Assembly: GCA_039922875.1 (NCBI GenBank)
Contig: JBDTDV010000040.1
Span: forward strand, 1-64,000
Source of the DNA: JBDTDV01 sp039922875
Lineage (GTDB): Bacteria > Actinomycetota > Actinomycetes > Actinomycetales > Microbacteriaceae
Direction: 5' to 3'
Length of the DNA: 64,000 nt
In this document: piece after piece, positions 38,969-47,047 of the stretch
Position numbering within the stretch: position 1 is the stretch's first letter
Layout of the letters: each line of letters starts with the position of its first letter
Notes under the pieces: model-generated
Seen by the model: only the letters and a program-made list of their open reading frames with translations
What the model was told of the DNA's origin: nothing
Databases searched by the model: none
Program-made: the position numbers and the translations under genes

Positions 38969-39997
38969 TCACGCGGCGGGGGAGAGCCTGACCAGGATCG
39001 GGCGGTGCATGGTGCCCGCGGTGTCGTGCGAGTCGATCACCCGCATCCCATCGACCTTCCAATTCGGCGTGGCCATCACGTGGTCGATCGGCGTGCCAAG
39101 CAGCGGGGGAAGGGTTGTCGGCCAGGTTCCGACGCCTCCGTAGCCGGCACGGGTGGCGGCATCCGTGCAGTTTCCCAAGGTAGTCGCTGGGTTTGAGCCC
39201 AAGCCCCAGAGATGGTCGAGGGTGGCGTTGAAGTCGCCGGCCATGATCACATTCTGATCGGAACATTGCCCGGCCAGCCACTTCAGGTCCATGCGCCAGT
39301 TCGCCATCTCGCCGGAGGTCGGCGACACGGCGTGCACCGATACGATCGTCGGCCCGGTTCCGGAGCTCGGCCGGGCCACCACCGTCGGCAGCACCATGGT
39401 GTTCCCGGTGGAATGCGATTGCCCGCCGGAGACCACGTGATAGTCGCCGAGCCGCGGACTGATCAGCAGGGTGGTTGATCGCGCGTGAAAATCGAGGTCG
39501 TAGGCGATGGTGTGCACCCACATCGGTCGGCCTGCCGCGCGCATCGCCGTCGCGACATCAACCCCGACGTCCTCGGTAGTCTCCGGGAGCGAAATAACAT
39601 CGGCATTCGAGGTCACCGCGAGGTTGGCGATCACCGTGGCGCCCGGCTTCGCGCCTTGGGTGTTCCAGCTGAGGATGGAGACGCTGTCCGTCGTCGCGTT
39701 CTGCACCGGCGTCAGACCGATGCCGCGGTTGAGAAGGATGCCGGCATTGACGATCGCGAAAATCAACAACAGCACCGCGACCGATGTTCCGAACGCCCGG
39801 AAGCCGCGTGAAGCGACGCTCACAACGGCAACCACGAATGCGCACGCCAGCGCGACGACTGCCGCCAGCCCGCGAAGCGAGACGATCTGGGCGAAGATCC
39901 AGGTGTTCTCAAGGCCCAGAAGCTGCGGCCAGGCGCAGATCAGCAGGGTCGTCGCGATGGCGACGATGACGAGGGCAAAAACGAATCGGGTGAGCAT
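38969..39997 (-). CDS. Membrane-anchored endonuclease/exonuclease/phosphatase family protein
   Basis: The protein has about 342 residues: three N-terminal membrane helices (about 3-100) followed by an EEP-fold domain outside the membrane. Fold motifs are SWNTQGAKPG, LPETTED, MAGDFNATLDH, IDHVMATP and a final HRPILV. The substrate, whether nucleic acid, phospholipid or phosphoester, cannot be told. I chose the ATG at 39997 (MLTRFVFAL) over the frame's first ATG at 40012, since TATGGT lies a few bases upstream and the membrane helix then starts at once. It is divergent from the PHP gene. Confidence 0.8.
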   Translation of the reverse strand: MLTRFVFALVIVAIATTLLICAWPQLLGLENTWIFAQIVSLRGLAAVVALACAFVVAVVSVASRGFRAFGTSVAVLLLIFAIVNAGILLNRGIGLTPVQNATTDSVSILSWNTQGAKPGATVIANLAVTSNADVISLPETTEDVGVDVATAMRAAGRPMWVHTIAYDLDFHARSTTLLISPRLGDYHVVSGGQSHSTGNTMVLPTVVARPSSGTGPTIVSVHAVSPTSGEMANWRMDLKWLAGQCSDQNVIMAGDFNATLDHLWGLGSNPATTLGNCTDAATRAGYGGVGTWPTTLPPLLGTPIDHVMATPNWKVDGMRVIDSHDTAGTMHRPILVRLSPAA

Positions 39998-40049
39998 GGC
40001 GGATGCCACCATAGCCAGGAAAGCTGTGAGACCCGCCTAGCATGGAGGA

Positions 40050-40934
40050 ATGACGGGGGACGGTGCGTTTCAGGGGCCAAGCGACCTGCACACCCACTCT
40101 CGAGCCTCGGATGGCACCCAGACCCCCCACGATCTGGTACTGGCCGCTGCAGCTGCCGGGCTGGGTACGATCGCGCTGACCGACCACGATTCCACTGCGG
40201 GCTGGGACGAGGCCGCCCGCGCCGCGATACGGGCCGGGATCACCCTGATTCCCGGCCTGGAGCTGAGCACCCGGATCGCGCATGCCAGCGTGCACCTGCT
40301 GGGGTATCTTCCCAACCCCGCCAATGCGGAACTCATGGCTGAGATTCAGCGGATCCGATCGGCCAGACTCTCGCGCGCGGCCTGGATCGTGGAGCAAATC
40401 AGTGCCGATTACGACCTGACCTGGGATGATGTGCTCGCCCAGACGGCCGAGGGCGCCGCCATCGGCAGGCCGCACATCGCCGATGCCCTGGTCGCCCGGG
40501 GTGTCGTGACCGACCGCAGCGCCGCGTTCGCCGGCATCCTGCACTGGAACGGTGGCTACTATCGGCCGCTCTACGCACCGGACCCGGAGGTCGGCGTTCG
40601 TCTGGTCAGAGACGCCGGCGGAGTTCCCGTTCTGGCGCATCCCGCGGCCGGGGGGCGGGGCAGAATCATGGCGCGGGAGAAACTCGCCCGCTTGGTCGAT
40701 GCAGGGTTGTTCGGACTCGAAATCGAGCACCGGGAAAACACCCCGGACGGGAAAGTGTGGTTATATGCGCTCGCCGCGGAGTTCGGTCTGGCCGTTACCG
40801 GCTCAAGCGACTACCACGGCGCGGGCAAGCCGAACCAGTTGGGCGAGAACACCACGGATGCCACGGTGGTCGCCGCCATCATCGCCGAAGGCACCGGCTC
40901 CAGTCCGGTCTACCCGGCGCGGGTGGTCGAGTAG
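40050..40934 (+). CDS. PHP-domain phosphoesterase (RNase AM/TrpH-like)
   Basis: The protein (294 aa) is a PHP metallophosphoesterase with DLHTHSRASDGTQTP, ALTDHDSTAGWDEA, PVLAHPAAGG and VTGSSDYHGAGK, all metal-binding segments. It resembles YciV/RNase AM, which acts on 3',5'-nucleoside bisphosphates and 5' ends of short RNAs, so a role in RNA turnover is a fair inference. GGAGGA lies directly before the ATG and TAGCAT lies at the leaderless -10 distance, so the start has both kinds of signal. It converges on the DEAD-box gene. Confidence 0.88.
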   Translation: MTGDGAFQGPSDLHTHSRASDGTQTPHDLVLAAAAAGLGTIALTDHDSTAGWDEAARAAIRAGITLIPGLELSTRIAHASVHLLGYLPNPANAELMAEIQRIRSARLSRAAWIVEQISADYDLTWDDVLAQTAEGAAIGRPHIADALVARGVVTDRSAAFAGILHWNGGYYRPLYAPDPEVGVRLVRDAGGVPVLAHPAAGGRGRIMAREKLARLVDAGLFGLEIEHRENTPDGKVWLYALAAEFGLAVTGSSDYHGAGKPNQLGENTTDATVVAAIIAEGTGSSPVYPARVVE

Positions 40935-40938
40935 ACGC

Positions 40939-40994
40939 ACCAGCGCCGGTATCGGGATCGGGCCGCGAATCGAGAGCGATTACGCGGCGCTGGT
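40939..40994. terminator. 10-bp inverted repeat around convergent stop codons
   Basis: ACCAGCGCCG (40939-40948) is the exact complement of CGGCGCTGGT (40985-40994). The two arms flank the stop of the helicase gene, with a 36-base loop. It could act as a bidirectional terminator, but the long loop and coding right arm weaken the case. Confidence 0.35.
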
Positions 40995-42350
40995 GGGGGC
41001 GCTGCCGTGCCTGGTGCGGTTGCGGCGCCGCGGCGGTCGGTTGCCCTGACCATCATGGGTACCCGAGGCCGGGCTGCGATCCTCGGCCGTGCTGCCCACT
41101 GGACGTCCGCCGCGGGCGTGACCACGACTGGCGCCGGCGTGCTGGCTGGAGGACTTGACCGACGGGGTCGGCTTCAGCCGCCCTTTCGAGCCGATCGGGA
41201 TGTTCAGGTCGCTGTACAGATGCGGCGACGAGGAGTACGTCTCGGTCGGTTCGGGTTGACCGAACTCGAGCGCCTTGTTGATCAGCGACCACTTGTGCAG
41301 GTCATCCCAGTCGACGAAGGTGATCGCGATACCGGTCTTGCCGGCCCGGCCGGTTCGGCCGACCCGGTGCAGGTAGGCCTTCTCATCCTCGGGAATGGTG
41401 TGGTTGATCACGTGGGTGACGTCGTGCACGTCAATGCCTCGAGCCGCGACATCCGTTGCCACCATGATGTCTTTCTTGCCCGCCTTGAATGCGGCCATGG
41501 CACGCTCGCGCTGCTCCTGGTTGAGGTCGCCGTGCACCGCCGCGGCGTTGAAGCCGCGGTCGTTGAGTTCCTCGACGAGTCGGGATGCTGCCCGCTTGGT
41601 TCTGGTGAACACCAGCGTCTTGCCGCGACCCTCGGCCTGCAGAATACGCCCGACGACCTCGTCCTTGTCCATGCTGTGGGTGCGGTAGATCAAGTGCTTG
41701 ATGTTCGCCTGGGTGAGGCCCTCATCTGGAGCGGAGGCGCGGATGTGGATCGGTCGGTTCATGAACCGACGCGCCAGCGCAACGATCGGACCGGGCATTG
41801 TGGCGGAGAACAGCATGGTGTGCCGGTTGGCGGGGGTCAGCGCGACGATCTTCTCGATGTCGGCCAAGAAGCCGAGATCGAGCATCTTGTCCGCCTCGTC
41901 GAGCACCAACTCGCGCACGTTGCCGAGGTTCAGGATGTGCTGCCCGGCGAGGTCGAGCAGTCGGCCCGGAGTGCCGACCACGATCTGAGCGCCGGCCTTC
42001 AGCTGGGCGATCTGGCCCTCATAGGCCTTGCCGCCATAAATGGAGACCAAGGCGACGGGCCGGTTTGCGCTGGCCAACTCGAGGTCTTCGGTGACCTGCA
42101 CGCACAGTTCGCGCGTCGGCACCACGACCAGGGCTTGCACGCCGGGTTCCGGGTCATGCCCGAGCCGCTGTAACAGCGGCAGCCCGAATCCGAAGGTCTT
42201 TCCGGTACCGGTTTTGGCCTGACCGATGATGTCCTGGCCGCTAAGCGCCAGTGGAATGGTCTGGGTCTGGATGGGGAAGGGTTCGATGATGCCTTTGGCT
42301 GCGAGAGCCTCGACCATGTCGTTTTCGACGGTAAGTTCAGTAAAAGTCAC
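40980..42350 (-). CDS. DEAD-box ATP-dependent RNA helicase (RhlE-like)
   Basis: The protein (456 aa) unwinds RNA secondary structure. Motifs in order are the Q motif (PFPIQTQTIP), AKTGTGKT (I), PTREL (Ia), DEAD in VLDEADKML (II), FSATM (III), TDVAARGIDV and HRVGRTGRAG (VI). The C-terminal 80 residues are a low-complexity basic Arg/Gly/Ser tail typical of RNA-binding extensions. The start is GTG 42350. A conserved place next to the adn cluster corresponds to the mycobacterial rhlE. Its promoter and a structured leader lie upstream. Confidence 0.94.
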   Translation of the reverse strand: MTFTELTVENDMVEALAAKGIIEPFPIQTQTIPLALSGQDIIGQAKTGTGKTFGFGLPLLQRLGHDPEPGVQALVVVPTRELCVQVTEDLELASANRPVALVSIYGGKAYEGQIAQLKAGAQIVVGTPGRLLDLAGQHILNLGNVRELVLDEADKMLDLGFLADIEKIVALTPANRHTMLFSATMPGPIVALARRFMNRPIHIRASAPDEGLTQANIKHLIYRTHSMDKDEVVGRILQAEGRGKTLVFTRTKRAASRLVEELNDRGFNAAAVHGDLNQEQRERAMAAFKAGKKDIMVATDVAARGIDVHDVTHVINHTIPEDEKAYLHRVGRTGRAGKTGIAITFVDWDDLHKWSLINKALEFGQPEPTETYSSSPHLYSDLNIPIGSKGRLKPTPSVKSSSQHAGASRGHARGGRPVGSTAEDRSPASGTHDGQGNRPPRRRNRTRHGSAPTSAA

Positions 42351-42385
42351 GTTGGGTAATTGCCTGTCATTGTGTGTGAAAAGGA

Positions 42386-42449
42386 CTACGCCCTCTCTTT
42401 TCCACAGGCGTAGGGGTGCCGATCCGATGCCGGCAGTGCCTTCATTCTA
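42386..42449 (-). promoter_or_regulatory. Helicase leader: -10 TAGAAT and a 5'UTR hairpin
   Basis: On the minus strand TAGAAT (42449-42444) is a good -10, predicting a leader of about 87 bases. Inside it, CTACGCC (42386-42392) and GGCGTAG (42407-42413) form a 7-bp stem with a 14-base loop. Long structured leaders are common on cold-induced DEAD-box genes; that role here is inference. The rest of the gap (42450-42521) shows nothing. Confidence 0.4.
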
Positions 42450-42521
42450 CCGTCGCCGGTCGAAAAGTCCCTGATACCGGGCCGTGCCGCCGTGACCGGC
42501 CCCTCCGAGCGTGCACGGCCC

Positions 42522-42527
42522 TAAGCT
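42522..42527 (+). promoter_or_regulatory. -10 element TAAGCT for leaderless ferritin-like gene
   Basis: TAAGCT ends 6 bases before the GTG at 42534, and there is no ribosome-binding site. Confidence 0.5.
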
Positions 42528-42533
42528 TGCACC

Positions 42534-43250
42534 GTGGCATTCTGGTTCTCTCGTCGACGACCGCTGGTCGAGATCCCGCGGCTGAGACCGCGAGGACACG
42601 TGGCGCCCGGGGCCCGGGTCAACCTCGCTGAGCTGGTGCCGGACCTGTTGCCGTATCTGGGTCAGGCCGCCTATCTGCAACTGGATGCCTTTGAGTCCTT
42701 CGCCCGCGTGGTCACCGCTGTTCCCTCCCTCGCCGCGAAGGAGAAGGTCACACTCGCCGCGGCGAAGGCAAGTTCGAAGTACCAGGGGCTCGTGGCCGAG
42801 ATCCGGCGGCATGACGGTGATCCTGTAACGGTGATGCTGCCGTTCTCCGCCTCGGTCGGACGGTTTCAGCGCGTGACCGGAGGGGTCGATTGGCGGGAGG
42901 ATCTGCTGGGCGCATACGTCACCGGCGGGCTGCTTGACGACTTCTTCATCCGGTTGGCCGAGGGGCTGCCGAGGGAGTCCGGCTCACGGATCTCTCAACT
43001 TCTCGGCGCCGATGGCGGTCAGGCCGGTGTCATCCAAGTGCTCCAGGATGCCATCGCCGCCGACTCGCGGTTGGCCTCGCGACTTGCGCTGTGGGGCCGC
43101 CGGCTGGTCGGCGACACGCTGCTGGTCGCCAGGGGAGCCCTGCACCTGTCGGAGAACCCCGCCTCAGACCAGCAACGCATCGAGCCGGTGCTCACCGAAC
43201 TGATCGCGGCCCACACCCGCCGGATGGATACCCTCGGCCTGACCGCGTAG
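42534..43250 (+). CDS. Ferritin-like fold protein (MiaE-like family)
   Basis: The protein (238 aa) is mostly helical and belongs to the ferritin-like proteins annotated near tRNA-hydroxylase (MiaE-like) in actinobacteria. Candidate helices carry LQLDAFESFARVVT, LGAYVTGGLLDDFFIRLAEG and RRLVGDTLLVARGAL. Some acidic or histidine di-iron ligands (for example E in DAFESF) are present, but a full set cannot be confirmed by eye, so enzymatic activity is uncertain. It lies between the helicase and the adn cluster, as its mycobacterial relatives do. Confidence 0.75.
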   Translation: MAFWFSRRRPLVEIPRLRPRGHVAPGARVNLAELVPDLLPYLGQAAYLQLDAFESFARVVTAVPSLAAKEKVTLAAAKASSKYQGLVAEIRRHDGDPVTVMLPFSASVGRFQRVTGGVDWREDLLGAYVTGGLLDDFFIRLAEGLPRESGSRISQLLGADGGQAGVIQVLQDAIAADSRLASRLALWGRRLVGDTLLVARGALHLSENPASDQQRIEPVLTELIAAHTRRMDTLGLTA

Positions 43251-43275
43251 CAGACGGTCCGGCGTGGCCGAGGGC

Positions 43276-43575
43276 TCAGACGGCGGTGGCTTTGGTCAGC
43301 TTCGCCAGCAACGCGGCGTCGGTTCGGGTGCGCCAGGAGGCGATCACGAGGTCGGCCACGGTCACGATCACCGCGGTGCCGATCAGACTGATCCACCAGA
43401 TCGCGCCGGCGTTCCAGCTCAGCCCGGCCCAGGTCAAAGCCACCCAGAGGGTCGCGGCGGTGGCGACGCCGATGGCCGGGACCAGGACCACGCCGAAGAT
43501 CTTGCGGTGCGGGAGCAGGTAGTAGGCGCCGATGCCCAAGATCGCACCGGCCAGGGAGATAAAGAGCAGCTCCAT
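43276..43575 (-). CDS. Small membrane protein, three helices
   Basis: The protein (about 99 aa) has three hydrophobic helices (MELLFISLAGAILGIGAYYL, a helix near VVLVPAIGVATAATLWVAL, and IWWISLIGTAVIVTVADLVI) and a short cationic tail. I do not recognise the family. The ATG at 43575 is chosen because the 21 residues before it are not membrane-like and overlap the upstream gene. It follows the DUF3107 gene by 13 bases, so the two are probably cotranscribed. Confidence 0.7.
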   Translation of the reverse strand: MELLFISLAGAILGIGAYYLLPHRKIFGVVLVPAIGVATAATLWVALTWAGLSWNAGAIWWISLIGTAVIVTVADLVIASWRTRTDAALLAKLTKATAV

Positions 43576-43588
43576 GTGCTGGACTCGC

Positions 43589-43813
43589 TTAGCCGACGAA
43601 CCCGATGCGCCTGGACTCTTCTGTGCCGACCTCGACATAGGCGACGGCCTCGGTCGGGATCAGATAGCTGCTGCCCTTGCTGTCGTGAAGCTTGAGAATC
43701 TTCACACCCGATTCCAGGGCCGCGGCCACCTCAGCCTCAACCTCGCTGGCACTCTGGTGGGACTCGAAATTGAGTTCGCGCTGCGTGTTGAAGATGCCGA
43801 TTCGGATGTCCAC
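43589..43813 (-). CDS. DUF3107 protein
   Basis: The protein (74 aa) matches DUF3107, a small actinobacterial family (N-terminus MDIRIGIFNTQRELNF, ending EAVAYVEVG and a short Arg/Ser/Gly tail). No function is known. The start is a GTG with AAAGG about 8 bases upstream. It is divergent from adnA by about 100 bases, the same neighbourhood as in mycobacteria. Confidence 0.88.
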   Translation of the reverse strand: MDIRIGIFNTQRELNFESHQSASEVEAEVAAALESGVKILKLHDSKGSSYLIPTEAVAYVEVGTEESRRIGFVG

Positions 43814-43915
43814 GATGGTGCCTTTCGGTTCAAGAAGCTGTCTGCCCAGATTACGACAGAACCGTGGTGAGCCCCGACGCGTTCACTGTCGGCGGAAGCC
43901 GCTAGCTTTGCAAAC

Positions 43916-46900
43916 GTGGGAATCATGGGAGGACTCGACCGGTCGCAACGGGCGGTGCTGGCGTTGCCGGATGACGCAACCGTTGCCGTTCTTGGCGCAC
44001 CGGGCTCTGGCAAGACCAGCACGGCGATCGAGCTTGTGGCCGATCGGGTGCTCACCCGCGGGTACTCGCCAGACGAGATTTTGCTGCTGACTCCCACTCG
44101 CGCATCGGCAACCGCGCTCCGAGATCGGGTCGCGCTACGCCTGAACGTGCCGACAAACGGACCGCTGGCGCGCACCGCAACGTCATTCGCGTTTCAAGTC
44201 GTCGCCGAACGAGCTGCGCTGGATGCCGCCGATCCCCCGCGGCTGCTCACCGGAGGGGAACAGGACCAGATCGTCGCCGAGCTGCTGGCCGGATTCGAGG
44301 AGGATGGCACCGGGCCGGCGTGGCCCGAGCAACTCGGTGCCGAGGTACGCCGGTTGCGCGGGTTCCGCACCGAGCTGCGCGACCTGATGATGCGTTGTGT
44401 GGAGTATGGCGTCCTCCCGGCGGAACTCGCCGCGCTCGGGCGCGAGCACGGGCGGCAGGAGTGGGTGGCGGCATCCGAATTCATCACCACCTACGACCGG
44501 GTGAAGGCGAGCTATCGCGATCGGCACCTCGACTCGACCGAGCTGGTGCAGGAGGCTGCGGCGATCGTGCGATCAGGCGCCGGGGAGGGGCGTTCTTCGT
44601 TTGATCGGCTTCGCCTGATCGTGCTCGACGATGCTCAGGAGTCCACCCAGGGCACCCTCACCCTGGTGCGCGCCTTCGCCCGGCGCAGGGTGCCGGTGAT
44701 CGCCTTCGGCGACCCGGATATCAGCACCGGTTCGTTTCGAGGAGCGCAGCCGGATGCGCTTGGTCGCCTCGGCCGGCACCTGGGCGTTCCTACCGCACCG
44801 CCGTTGGTGCTGGAGCACAGCTATCGCGGGGATGATCGGTTGCGTGCCCTCGTCGCCGGAATTACCGGGCATATCGGCGCTGCGAGGGCCGGCCGGCAGC
44901 GGAAGGCTTCGGCCATGGCGAGTGCGGTCAGCACGGTCGGGACAGTACTGGTGGATTCACCGGCAGAGGAGATCGCGGTGATCGCCCGTCGGTTGCGTGA
45001 GCGGCACGTCCTGGAAGGGATGCCCTGGCACCAGATGGCCGTCATGGTGCGTTCTAGGTCTTTGATCCCGGCGCTGGCACGGGGCCTGGCCTGCCTAGAG
45101 GTGCCGACCCGGGCGACCAGCGCAAACGCGTTACGAGACGAACCGGCCGTGCGGGCATTCATCCTGGCTCTTGAGGTGGCGCTGGGCAGGGCCAAACTGA
45201 CCGCGGTCATCGCCACGGAACTGCTCACTGGACCGTTCGGCGGCCTCGACCGGATTTCGCTGCGTCGGCTGGTGACCGCCCTCCGGCACGAGGAACTTGC
45301 CGGTGCCGGCGACCGTGGTGCCGACGAGCTGATCATCGAGGCTATGACGGTGTCCGGTGCGTTGGCCACCATCCAGACCAGGGCTGGCCGTCGGGCGCGG
45401 GCGTTGGCCGACAGCCTCAGCTCCGCCGCGGCCGAAGCCATCGCCGGCGCCACTATTGAGGAACTGCTCTGGGGGTTGTGGCGGCGCAGTCGGCTGGAGA
45501 CCGTCTGGTATGAGCAGTCGCAGGGCACCGGCATCGTCGCCGACGAGGCCAACCGAAACCTCGACGCGGTGGTCGCGCTGTTCTCGGCCGCCAGACGCTT
45601 CGTCGAGCGCACCCCGGATGTGCCGCCGGCGGTGTTCCTGGAACACCTGGTGGATACCGACGTGCCGGAGGACACCCTCGCGCCTCGAGCGCCGGTGGAC
45701 TCGGTGACGATCACCACGCCGGCCGGCGCCGTGGGTGCCGACTTCGACACTGTGGTGATTGCCGGGCTGCAAGACGGGGTATGGCCGAATTTGCGGGTAC
45801 GGGGATCACTGCTCGGTGCGCAGGATCTCGCAGTTCTTGCCTCCCATCGCGTCGCTGCCGCCGGGGATCCGCGCACCGACGTGCTGCACGACGAGCTTCG
45901 GCTGCTCGCGCAGGCGGCGTCGCGCACCCGACGCGAACTGTTCGTCACTGCCGTTGCAGACCAGGACAGCTCGCCGTCGCGATTCTTCGGGCTGTTCCCG
46001 GCGCCCGATGACACCGTCGCCGGGCGCCACCCGCTGACCCTGCGGGGGATTGTCGGACGGTTGCGTCGTGAGCTGAGCACAACCGGCGACCCATCGGCCG
46101 CGGTGTCGCTGGCACGGCTTTCGCGCGCTGGGGTTCCAGGGGCCGACCCGGAGGACTGGTACGGGATGATGGCGCCATCCAGCACCGGCGGACTGAACCA
46201 GGGGGTCGACGACGGCGAGGTTCGCGTGTCGCCGTCCCGGCTGGCTTGCTTCCAGACCTGCGCACTCGACTGGGTGATCGGCGAGGTCGGCGGCACCACC
46301 TCCAGCGCCGCATCCGGGCTCGGCACGATCATCCACAAGGCGATGGAGGTTGCGGTCGGTGCCGTCGCCGACAACCACGACCTGGCGGCGATCGGACCAG
46401 ACGCGCTGTGGGCACTGGTCGAGGCACGCTGGGCTGAATTGCCGTTCGAAGCGGCCTGGGACGGCGACGTGCACCGGGTGCGCGCGAGGGAGATGACCAG
46501 GCGCCTGTCATCGTATCTGCGGGACTTTGCGCATTCCGGGGGCCGGCTGCTGGGCACCGAGAGCACCTTTGCGCTGGAACTGGAGCCGGCAGCCGCCACC
46601 CCTACCGCTTCCGCCGGAACTGCCAGCATCGTGCTGAGCGGCACGATAGATCGGGTGGAACAACGCGCAGACGGCAGCGTGGTCATCGTCGATCTGAAAA
46701 CGGGTGTGCACGAGCCGCTGACGGATGCCGCGGTGGCCGATAATCCCCAGCTGAGCGCCTACCAGCTCGCATTCGCGTCCGGCGCCGTCGAGGGCGTCGA
46801 TCCGGCGCTGCCCTCCGGTGGCGCGAAACTCGTGATCATCTCGAAAGGGACCATGAAAAGGGACTATTACCAGCCGGGCCAGACGCCGCTGTCCGACGGG

Positions 46901-47047
46901 GACATCGAGAGCTTTCGGGATCGGGTCCGGGAGGTTGCAGCCGGGATGTCCCAATCGACGTTCCTGGCGCACCTGAGTTCACACTGCCTGGATCCCTGGT
47001 CATTCGGCGAATGCCGAATCCACGTCATCAAGGCGGTCAGCGCATGA
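43916..47047 (+). CDS. adnA: AdnA-like helicase-nuclease subunit
   Basis: The protein (1043 aa) is the first half of an AdnAB-type DNA-end-processing helicase-nuclease. The UvrD-like motor has Walker A GAPGSGKT (27-34), a motif II reading DDAQ (238-241) instead of DExQ, as in AdnA subunits, and a later TTPAGAVGADFDTVVIAG. The C-terminal RecB-like nuclease has CFQTC and IVDLKTG (D926, K928). The GTG at 43916 has TAGCTT 7 bases before it, so the leader is at most one base. An ATG at 43925 is an alternative. The stop overlaps the adnB start by 4 bases. Confidence 0.88.
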   Translation: MGIMGGLDRSQRAVLALPDDATVAVLGAPGSGKTSTAIELVADRVLTRGYSPDEILLLTPTRASATALRDRVALRLNVPTNGPLARTATSFAFQVVAERAALDAADPPRLLTGGEQDQIVAELLAGFEEDGTGPAWPEQLGAEVRRLRGFRTELRDLMMRCVEYGVLPAELAALGREHGRQEWVAASEFITTYDRVKASYRDRHLDSTELVQEAAAIVRSGAGEGRSSFDRLRLIVLDDAQESTQGTLTLVRAFARRRVPVIAFGDPDISTGSFRGAQPDALGRLGRHLGVPTAPPLVLEHSYRGDDRLRALVAGITGHIGAARAGRQRKASAMASAVSTVGTVLVDSPAEEIAVIARRLRERHVLEGMPWHQMAVMVRSRSLIPALARGLACLEVPTRATSANALRDEPAVRAFILALEVALGRAKLTAVIATELLTGPFGGLDRISLRRLVTALRHEELAGAGDRGADELIIEAMTVSGALATIQTRAGRRARALADSLSSAAAEAIAGATIEELLWGLWRRSRLETVWYEQSQGTGIVADEANRNLDAVVALFSAARRFVERTPDVPPAVFLEHLVDTDVPEDTLAPRAPVDSVTITTPAGAVGADFDTVVIAGLQDGVWPNLRVRGSLLGAQDLAVLASHRVAAAGDPRTDVLHDELRLLAQAASRTRRELFVTAVADQDSSPSRFFGLFPAPDDTVAGRHPLTLRGIVGRLRRELSTTGDPSAAVSLARLSRAGVPGADPEDWYGMMAPSSTGGLNQGVDDGEVRVSPSRLACFQTCALDWVIGEVGGTTSSAASGLGTIIHKAMEVAVGAVADNHDLAAIGPDALWALVEARWAELPFEAAWDGDVHRVRAREMTRRLSSYLRDFAHSGGRLLGTESTFALELEPAAATPTASAGTASIVLSGTIDRVEQRADGSVVIVDLKTGVHEPLTDAAVADNPQLSAYQLAFASGAVEGVDPALPSGGAKLVIISKGTMKRDYYQPGQTPLSDGDIESFRDRVREVAAGMSQSTFLAHLSSHCLDPWSFGECRIHVIKAVSA

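Noticed and set aside
40041..40052. Three-codon upstream frame ending in the start of the PHP gene
   Set aside because: ATG-GAG-GAA-TGA overlaps the start, but the string is also just the ribosome-binding site, and similar strings before 62896 and 17394 lack the stop.
44821..46686. Minus-strand reading frame of 621 codons opposite adnA
   Set aside because: It is Ser/Arg/Ala-rich with no domain, while the plus strand shows clear helicase motifs throughout.
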